In this document: positions 6,009-10,693 of the stretch, piece by piece
Layout of the letters: the number at the start of each line of letters is the position of its first letter
Position numbering within the stretch: position 1 is the stretch's first letter
NCBI GenBank assembly: GCA_026990815.1
Contig: JALXCS010000363.1
Location: forward strand, 1 to 10,693
Direction of reading: 5' to 3'
DNA length: 10,693 nt
Source of the DNA: Methylomonas sp.
GTDB taxonomy: Bacteria; Pseudomonadota; Gammaproteobacteria; Methylococcales; Methylomonadaceae
Translations under genes and position numbers: made by a program
The notes under the pieces: model-generated
What the model saw: only the letters and a program-made list of their open reading frames with translations
What the model was told of the DNA's origin: nothing
Databases searched by the model: none

Positions 6009-8249
6009 GTGAACATTATAAAAACAATAATTATTCACCTATTCATTGCTGTAGTCATTGCTATAGTGGTTTGGATTTCACATTTTTATCGTTTTCCGCA
6101 ACATGACACCCCAATTGTTATTCTGGGTTCAGGGGTTATTTTAGGGCTGTTGTACCGAATGGCAGTTAAGGCACTGCCAGTCTTGCTTATTGGTTTGCTT
6201 GTTAGCCATTACTACTTGATCGGTTATTCATTTGTTGTGTCTGCCTGGTTTTCTTTTTCTATGTTGACGAGTGGTTGGTTAGGATATCTATATTTACGAA
6301 AAACACTGAGCCATGATCTAATCGAGCGGCCTGTCCGAAATTTTTTACATTTTTATGTTGCGGCTTTTCTGATTTCGCCAATTACCAGTCTTATTCTGGA
6401 TCTTCCATTAATATGGCTGGATTATGAGATCCAGCTGCCGGAGGATGTTCGATTGCTGGTTTTTTCTTATACCTTTGGCGAGGCTTTGGGAGCACTGGTG
6501 TTTGCTCCAGCAATTGCCTTATTCGGCCGACAATATCATCTTAAATATTCTTATGCGGATTATTCGGCTTTTAAAATTGAGAAAATGGTTTGGCTTGCAG
6601 CAGCGTTTCTCCTAGTTGTCATTACCATTACGATGGGTGAAAAATATTTCTTTGCGGGATTGTTAGATGCAGAATTGCTGTTATATCCGATGATAGCTTG
6701 GAGTGCTTTGCGGCTGGGAGTGGTGTTTACCAATATTGCCGTGGCAATTATGGCCTATACCATTTTTACTTTTCACTTTTTTGGTATTGCTGGAACCTCT
6801 GGAGGAATGACCATCCCCCAGACACTCGGCATGTTGATGTTAATTATCACCCTGGCAATTTTGGCGCAGCTGGTTGCTGCTGTAACCCTCGAGCGTCGAA
6901 AAAGGGAAGCTGCACTTGAACATATCACATTACATGACCCAATTACTGGATTACCGAACAGAAGAAGCCTGGAAAAAATAATGGTTGAGCTCTCTTTAGA
7001 TGAGCAGGAAAAAGATAATTTCTTGCTAGGTTATGCTTCGATCTGTAATTTTGATACCTTGGTGCAAGGTTATGGCCTTGGAGCCCAGAATCATTTGTTT
7101 CGTCAGTTTGCTGGGTTTTTGCAAATGGAAACAAATTTAGATGCTAAAATTTTTCGGGTTAGCGATTCTGCTTTTGCATTATTGTTGATAGAAAACCGTG
7201 CTTTATCTGTCATGAAAAAACTGACAGAAAAAATCAAGCAGTTTTCATTCGTTTGGCAAAAAAAAACTTTTCATATCAATGCCGTTTTTTCATTGGTGCC
7301 AATTGATTATGTTCAGGGAGAAGCACATGGACCAATTGAGCATGCCAGTACACTTGTAGAAAAAGCCTATGAACAAGGTAATATCGGTTCAGTTATTACC
7401 AGTGATAAAGATCAGGATATCAAAAGGCGAGAAAATCGGGCTGACTGGTTAGGGAGAATTAATAAAGCACTGGCAAAAAATCATTTTGCTTTGGTCGCAC
7501 AACCCATTGTTCCAATCGAAAAGCCTAAGGGTGGTCATAATCAACACTATTTTGAAATTTTACTAAGGCTTGAAGGTTCGGATGGGAACTTGGGAATGCC
7601 CGGGGAATTTATTCATCATGCGGAAAATTTTAATCTGATGCCTAGCATTGACCGGTGGGTGGTCAGACATACCCTAAAATGGCTTTCTTCAATTGGGACT
7701 GATTCTGACAAAATTACCCTTTGTTCCATCAACTTGTCTGGACAAGCGATTGCTGATCCGCAGTTTTGTTCTGACATTGAACTATGGATTAAAGAATACC
7801 GGGTGCAGGCTGAAAAGCTTTGTTTTGAAATTACCGAAACAGCAGCTATTGCCAATATGCATATTGCTTCTGATTTTGTTGTCAGATTACAAAAATTGGG
7901 TTGCTCTGTTGCTTTGGATGATTTTGGCAGCGGATTGTCATCATTCGAATATTTAAAAAAACTACCTGTGAATATTCTAAAAATTGATGGAATTTTTATT
8001 CGGAATATGCCGCAGTCCAAAACCGATTGCATCATTGTAGATTCAGTATGGCGAGTTGCCCAAACCATGAATTTATCAACGGTAGCTGAATATGTTGAGT
8101 CAGAAGAAATTTTGCAATTGCTAACAGAAATGGGCGTAACTTATGCCCAAGGCTATCATATGGGAAAACCAGTTCCTTTGGGCGAGATTTTTGATAACAA
8201 GAATATCTCTGAACATGACAAAAATTTGTGGAATGGAGGGGAGGGATAG
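6009..8249 (+). CDS. MASE1-GGDEF-EAL protein, probable c-di-GMP phosphodiesterase
   Basis: 746 residues. Residues 1-~293 hold about eight to ten membrane segments resembling the MASE1 sensory domain. A GGDEF domain follows with HDPITGLPNR (309-318), but its active site reads SDSAF (385-389), so cyclase activity is unlikely. The EAL domain has EIL for EAL (Glu516), Asn575, Glu607 and Glu610, the Asp-Asp pair 637-638, Lys658, Glu694 and Gln714, so c-di-GMP hydrolysis is likely. The degenerate GGDEF may bind GTP or regulate the EAL domain. The start is GTG: a TGA lies immediately upstream in frame, the next Met is residue 51, and the first membrane helix begins at once. The ribosome site is weak (CAGG). 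Codons 734-746 and the stop come from a mobile element inserted at the 3' end; the ancestral protein probably ended at residue 733. Confidence 0.92.
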   Translation: MNIIKTIIIHLFIAVVIAIVVWISHFYRFPQHDTPIVILGSGVILGLLYRMAVKALPVLLIGLLVSHYYLIGYSFVVSAWFSFSMLTSGWLGYLYLRKTLSHDLIERPVRNFLHFYVAAFLISPITSLILDLPLIWLDYEIQLPEDVRLLVFSYTFGEALGALVFAPAIALFGRQYHLKYSYADYSAFKIEKMVWLAAAFLLVVITITMGEKYFFAGLLDAELLLYPMIAWSALRLGVVFTNIAVAIMAYTIFTFHFFGIAGTSGGMTIPQTLGMLMLIITLAILAQLVAAVTLERRKREAALEHITLHDPITGLPNRRSLEKIMVELSLDEQEKDNFLLGYASICNFDTLVQGYGLGAQNHLFRQFAGFLQMETNLDAKIFRVSDSAFALLLIENRALSVMKKLTEKIKQFSFVWQKKTFHINAVFSLVPIDYVQGEAHGPIEHASTLVEKAYEQGNIGSVITSDKDQDIKRRENRADWLGRINKALAKNHFALVAQPIVPIEKPKGGHNQHYFEILLRLEGSDGNLGMPGEFIHHAENFNLMPSIDRWVVRHTLKWLSSIGTDSDKITLCSINLSGQAIADPQFCSDIELWIKEYRVQAEKLCFEITETAAIANMHIASDFVVRLQKLGCSVALDDFGSGLSSFEYLKKLPVNILKIDGIFIRNMPQSKTDCIIVDSVWRVAQTMNLSTVAEYVESEEILQLLTEMGVTYAQGYHMGKPVPLGEIFDNKNISEHDKNLWNGGEG
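8198..8206. repeat. Target-site duplication of copy A (left; partner 8385-8393)
   Basis: CAAGAATAT on the left and CACGTATAT on the right of copy A match at 7 of 9 bases. The length equals that of the perfect duplication around copy B. The two mismatches suggest an older insertion; the left copy is under coding constraint. Confidence 0.65.
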
Positions 8250-8384
8250 GTGATTGAAATAAAAAGACACGCATAGATACATCCTTGTAGCTCTCTATCG
8301 CGTCCCTGCGACAGAAGGTCTTGTGTTATTTCAATCACTTACCTATTTAACACCCAGGGGGTGAATTTTTTGCCGTGTACAAAG
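8207..8384. mobile_element. MITE-like element, copy A (178 bp)
   Basis: No ORF of its own. The left end CTCTGAACATGACAAAAATT and right-end complement CTTTGTACACGGCAAAAAAT are imperfect terminal inverted repeats. Inside, TGATTGAAATAA (8251-8262) pairs perfectly with 8326-8337, and ATAGG (8246-8250) with 8342-8346. A central hairpin TCTATCGC-GTCCCT-GCGACAGA lies at 8294-8315. Flanking 9-mers (8198-8206 and 8385-8393) match at 7 of 9 positions. It overlaps the end of the GGDEF-EAL gene and supplies its stop. As a long palindrome between convergent genes it may also act as a terminator. The family of the mobilising transposase is uncertain. Confidence 0.85.
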
Positions 8385-8403
8385 CACGTATATTTAAAAA
8401 TAT

Positions 8404-8709
8404 TTACTCTAATGACGAAGAGTTTTGATGGTTTGGTTGATAAACAGACTGTAAATGTTTGCGTACGGAAAAAAACCGGTAAAAACCAGTTGCGAGGATT
8501 GCAAATCCTGATAACAATATGATTATCCCGGTTATTTGAATCAACTTGTTTTCCGGAAATACTGCAATTAATGTTGCACCAGCAGCAAAAAGGCCAATTG
8601 CAGTTCGGATATAAGCGAGTAATGTTCGCTCAATAGCCAATTGAGTTCTATCATAAGCAAGATGATCGCGTAGAATCAATTCTTCGGGATTAATTTTTTT
8701 GTATGGCAT
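8404..8709 (-). CDS. DUF202 (YidH-like) small membrane protein
   Basis: 101 residues. The N-terminal motif RDHLAYDRTQLAIERTLLAYIRT (residues 14-36) is the hallmark of DUF202, with the repeated Arg-Thr pairs and the conserved Leu-Ala. It is followed by two predicted membrane helices (~33-51 and ~56-80) and a short polar tail. The family's biochemical role is not established. The ATG at 8709 is the natural start because it keeps the full motif, although the ribosome site (AGAACC) is poor. The gene is convergent with the GGDEF-EAL gene and sits between two copies of the same mobile element. Its stop is 19 bases from copy A, and its best promoter uses a -35 box inside copy B. Confidence 0.88.
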   Translation of the reverse strand: MPYKKINPEELILRDHLAYDRTQLAIERTLLAYIRTAIGLFAAGATLIAVFPENKLIQITGIIILLSGFAILATGFYRFFSVRKHLQSVYQPNHQNSSSLE

Positions 8710-8766
8710 GTATTGGTTCTATAGTAAATATGATTCTAGCTAAGTTTAAAAAACTTCTTTAGACAA

Positions 8767-8795
8767 AGTATATTTATAATCTCTGTACATGGCAA
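8767..8795 (-). promoter_or_regulatory. Hybrid promoter for the DUF202 gene, -35 inside the mobile element
   Basis: Read on the minus strand, TTGCCA (8795-8790) lies in the terminal inverted repeat of copy B. Exactly 17 bp on is TATACT (8772-8767) in the resident flank. Each box matches the sigma-70 consensus at 5 of 6 positions. Transcription would begin near 8760, giving a leader of about 50 bases. In the reconstructed empty site, the hexamer 17 bp upstream of TATACT reads TATAGC, not a -35, so the insertion seems to have created this promoter. Confidence 0.6.
8772..8780. repeat. Target-site duplication of copy B (left; partner 8960-8968)
   Basis: ATTTATAAT occurs exactly on both sides of copy B (8772-8780 and 8960-8968). 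The perfect match implies a more recent insertion than copy A. The duplicated sequence contains TATAAT, so the plus strand gained a second -10-like hexamer. Confidence 0.85.
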
Positions 8796-8959
8796 AAATT
8801 TGTGGAATGGAAGTAAGTGATTGAGATAAAATGACACACAAAGATGCATCCGTATCGCTCTCTATCGCATCCCTGAGATAGAACGTCTTGTTATTTCAAT
8901 GACTTACATCTTTAACACCCCTAACACCCAAGGTGACTAATTTTTTGCCGTGTACAAAG
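8781..8959. mobile_element. MITE-like element, copy B (179 bp)
   Basis: Same family and orientation as copy A, clearly similar along its whole length. Terminal inverted repeats are CTCTGTACATGGCAAAAATT (left) and the complement of the right end, CTTTGTACACGGCAAAAAAT. Internal arms 8813-8829 and 8891-8907 pair at 15 of 17 positions. The central hairpin is TCTATCGC-ATCCCT-GAGATAGA (8861-8882). It is flanked by a perfect 9-bp duplication, which defines the ends. There is no transposase gene, so it must be moved in trans. TGTACA-containing ends with 8-9 bp duplications recall IS256-type elements, but this is only a suggestion. Confidence 0.88.
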
Positions 8960-9050
8960 ATTTATAATGGGAAAAGGGCTATAACAAACAATTTTCATTA
9001 TAAAACCAGAAAAATGATAAGTTATTGAATTCAATATTAGAGGGAGAATA

Positions 9051-10070
9051 ATGATGGTTAAACCAGACAAGCTTAACTGGGGTATTTTAGGCGCCGCTCG
9101 AATTAATCAACAATTAATGCCAGCTATCGTTGCGGCAGAAAATAGTCAGTTAGTTGCAATTGCTAGTCGCCGACCAGGTGCTGCCGCTGAAACTTTGGCA
9201 AAATATGCTCCGGATCAGCAAAATGTTAAAATTTTCGATGATTTGAAGAGTTTGATTGAGGACCCGGATGTTCAGGCTGTTTATATTCCGTTATCAAATC
9301 ATGAACATGCTGATTGGGTTTTGCAGGCCATTAAACAAGGCAAGCATGTCCTTTGTGAAAAGCCTCTGGCTTTAAAAAGAGCCGATATTGAAGCGATTGA
9401 GGTTGCTGCATACCAAGAAAACGTAGTGGTGATGGAAGGGTTTATGTATCGATTTCATCCGCAGCACACTAAACTGATGAATATTATCAATACAGGAATG
9501 ATTGGTGAGGTTAGAATGGTCAAGTCTGGCTTTGCTTTTATGTTGCAACCTGCCCGGGAATACCGAATAACCGAACCGGTTGAAAAGGGCGGGGGAGCAA
9601 TGTGGGATATTGGATGTTACGCCATCCATGCCGCCAGATTTCCCTATATGAAAGAAGCTCCGCTTTCAGTCACGGCGATGGCAAAATTTACAGAAAATGG
9701 TGCAGATCTTGGTGGCTGCGGTGTTATCAATTATGGCAATGGCAGGTATGCTCAGTTTGAATATAGTTTTGAACATGCTCGTCGAGCTGAATATGAAGTG
9801 ATCGGAACCAAGGGTGGCCTAAAATGCCATAATGTCTGGGCAAAATCCAATGAGCATCCGGTTATCTCATGGTGGACTGAGGATGGTGAAAATGGCCTGG
9901 AAACGCTGACTCTTGCAAATCATTTCCAATTAGAGATTGAGCATTTCAGTGATTGTGTCTTGAACAAAAAATACCCCGCACTTTCGATTGCGGATTCCGA
10001 AATTAACTGTCAGGTTATTGTTGCCGCTTTGCAATCGATTAGTGAAGGAAGGTGTGTTCAGATAGTGTAA
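9051..10070 (+). CDS. Gfo/Idh/MocA-family NAD(P)-dependent oxidoreductase
   Basis: 339 residues, a full-length member. Residues 1-~120 form a Rossmann domain: the dinucleotide motif GILGAARI (11-18), a variable strand ending IASRR, and the catalytic-lysine motif EKPLA (103-107, Lys104). The C-terminal domain carries WDIGCYAIH (185-193), whose His193 is the usual catalytic histidine. It resembles the dihydrodiol dehydrogenase, NADP-xylose dehydrogenase and glucose-fructose oxidoreductase branch; the substrate, probably a sugar or cyclitol, cannot be read from sequence. Two ATGs are adjacent (9051 and 9054). GGGAG at 9042-9046 is only 4 bases from the first and 7 from the second, so Met2 may be the real start. 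A double stop (TAATAA) ends the gene. The T-run at 10089-10095 has no clear stem before it. Confidence 0.93.
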   Translation: MMVKPDKLNWGILGAARINQQLMPAIVAAENSQLVAIASRRPGAAAETLAKYAPDQQNVKIFDDLKSLIEDPDVQAVYIPLSNHEHADWVLQAIKQGKHVLCEKPLALKRADIEAIEVAAYQENVVVMEGFMYRFHPQHTKLMNIINTGMIGEVRMVKSGFAFMLQPAREYRITEPVEKGGGAMWDIGCYAIHAARFPYMKEAPLSVTAMAKFTENGADLGGCGVINYGNGRYAQFEYSFEHARRAEYEVIGTKGGLKCHNVWAKSNEHPVISWWTEDGENGLETLTLANHFQLEIEHFSDCVLNKKYPALSIADSEINCQVIVAALQSISEGRCVQIV

Positions 10071-10145
10071 TAAATAATTCTGTTCGGGTTTTTTTAAATT
10101 AAGTCCAAGATGGAATTTACTTTATTGACAGCAAACACTTACAAA

Positions 10146-10173
10146 TTGGCACAGATTCATTTATATTTAATAT
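10146..10173 (+). promoter_or_regulatory. Candidate sigma-70 promoter for glmU
   Basis: TTGGCA (10146-10151), 16 bp, then TAATAT (10168-10173): 5 of 6 and 4 of 6 matches. A perfect TTGACA lies slightly upstream at 10125-10130 but lacks a matching -10. The nonamer AAATTGGCA, containing the -35, recurs at 10190-10198. The weak -10 makes this tentative. Confidence 0.3.
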
Positions 10174-10270
10174 CCTTGTACTACACTTTAAATTGGCAGC
10201 TTCATATAGAAACTAATTGCTGTTAAAACTCGCGGACTTAAAGAGACAATTCCAAAGGACATCATTCATT

Positions 10271-10693
10271 ATGAGTATTAAAACTATTATTTTGGCTGCC
10301 GGGCAGGGTACCCGTATGAAATCAGCCAAATCGAAAATCCTACATAAAATTGCTGACAGGACTCTTTTGCAACATGTTCATGATATGAGTAAACAATTAG
10401 TTGAAAATTCAATTTCTATTGTTTATGGGCATGGCGCAGAACAAGTTTTGGATGAACTTAAACAGCTTAATGTCAACTGGGTCGAACAAAAGCAACAACT
10501 GGGTACTGGCCATGCCGTGCAGCAGGCCGTTGATTTCATCAATGATGAAGATACCGTTTTAATCTTGTATGGTGATGTGCCACTACTAAAACTCACAACA
10601 GTTGAAAAGTTAATTAATCTGGTTGATGAAACAACTTTGGCGTTGTTGACGGTAATTCTAGATAACCCGACTGGTTACGGGAGAATCATTCGG
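10271..10693 (+). CDS. glmU: Bifunctional UDP-GlcNAc pyrophosphorylase/GlcN-1-P acetyltransferase, N-terminal part
   Basis: The first 141 codons are visible; the gene runs off the window (typical length ~455). GlmU acetylates glucosamine-1-phosphate and then uridylylates it to UDP-GlcNAc, the precursor of peptidoglycan and LPS, in the cytoplasm. Visible here is the uridylyltransferase domain: the nucleotide-binding loop LAAGQGTRM (8-16), a lysine in the SKILHK segment, VYGHGAE, QLGTGHA (76-82), and LYGDVPL (99-105) with the metal-binding Asp102, then TGYGRI near the edge. The start is supported by homology and by AAAGGA 11 bases upstream. In many gammaproteobacteria glmU follows the ATP synthase operon; here it follows an oxidoreductase with a 200-bp gap, so it probably has its own promoter. 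Confidence 0.97.
   Translation, partial: MSIKTIILAAGQGTRMKSAKSKILHKIADRTLLQHVHDMSKQLVENSISIVYGHGAEQVLDELKQLNVNWVEQKQQLGTGHAVQQAVDFINDEDTVLILYGDVPLLKLTTVEKLINLVDETTLALLTVILDNPTGYGRIIR

Noticed and set aside
7616..8068. 150-codon minus-strand frame opposite the EAL domain
   Set aside because: It lies wholly within the conserved EAL coding region on the other strand and resembles no protein family.
8207..8959. Composite transposon carrying the DUF202 gene
   Set aside because: Each element has its own 9-bp duplication and the outermost flanks (8198-8206 and 8960-8968) do not match, so two separate insertions explain the data better.
8945..8968. Outward hybrid promoter from the right end of copy B toward the oxidoreductase gene
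   Set aside because: TTGCCG and TATAAT are only 12 bp apart, too close for sigma-70, and no other -10 sits at the right distance.
10081..10097. Intrinsic terminator after the oxidoreductase gene
   Set aside because: There is a T-run but no GC-rich stem before it.

Overview
The window looks like an AT-rich gammaproteobacterial chromosome. The glmU start at the right end reads like gammaproteobacterial GlmU, and the window also holds a PEP-CTERM protein, a membrane-bound cyclic-di-GMP enzyme and an outer-membrane-type lipoprotein. The lineage (for example Methylococcales or Thiotrichales relatives) is inferred from gene content, not proven.

Left part (2-4497, + strand): the C-terminal end of a filamentous-haemagglutinin-like (TpsA-type) exoprotein overlaps by 4 bp (ATGA) a 1011-residue lipoprotein with TPR repeats and a C-terminal CHAT (caspase-like) peptidase domain. 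Both predicted catalytic residues, His859 and Cys910, are present. The exoprotein ends in a CX5C pair, a 16-copy Asn-Pro-Asn tandem repeat and a 114-residue tail. This coupled adhesin plus envelope caspase-like protein is the best candidate here for a poorly described system.

Middle (4498-6008): a 12-bp perfect hairpin separates the CHAT gene from a convergent gene for a secreted DUF1194/von Willebrand A-like protein with a PEP-CTERM sorting tail. A sigma-54-like promoter lies upstream of that gene. The 570-bp gap that follows has no convincing gene.

Right-middle (6009-8968): a MASE1-GGDEF-EAL protein has a degenerate GGDEF site but all the EAL catalytic residues I could check. A small DUF202 membrane protein is convergent to it. 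Two ~179-bp non-coding mobile elements (MITE-like) flank the DUF202 gene in the same orientation. Both have matching terminal inverted repeats, 9-bp target duplications and a conserved internal hairpin. The first landed two bases into the last sense codon of the GGDEF-EAL gene and now supplies its last 13 codons and its stop. Removing it in silico restores an in-frame TAA at once. The second supplies a -35 box exactly 17 bp from a resident -10 box facing the DUF202 gene.

Right end (9051-10693): a Gfo/Idh/MocA-family NAD(P)-dependent oxidoreductase, then the first 141 codons of glmU (UDP-GlcNAc synthesis). Apart from the TpsA-CHAT pair, the genes look like separate transcription units.
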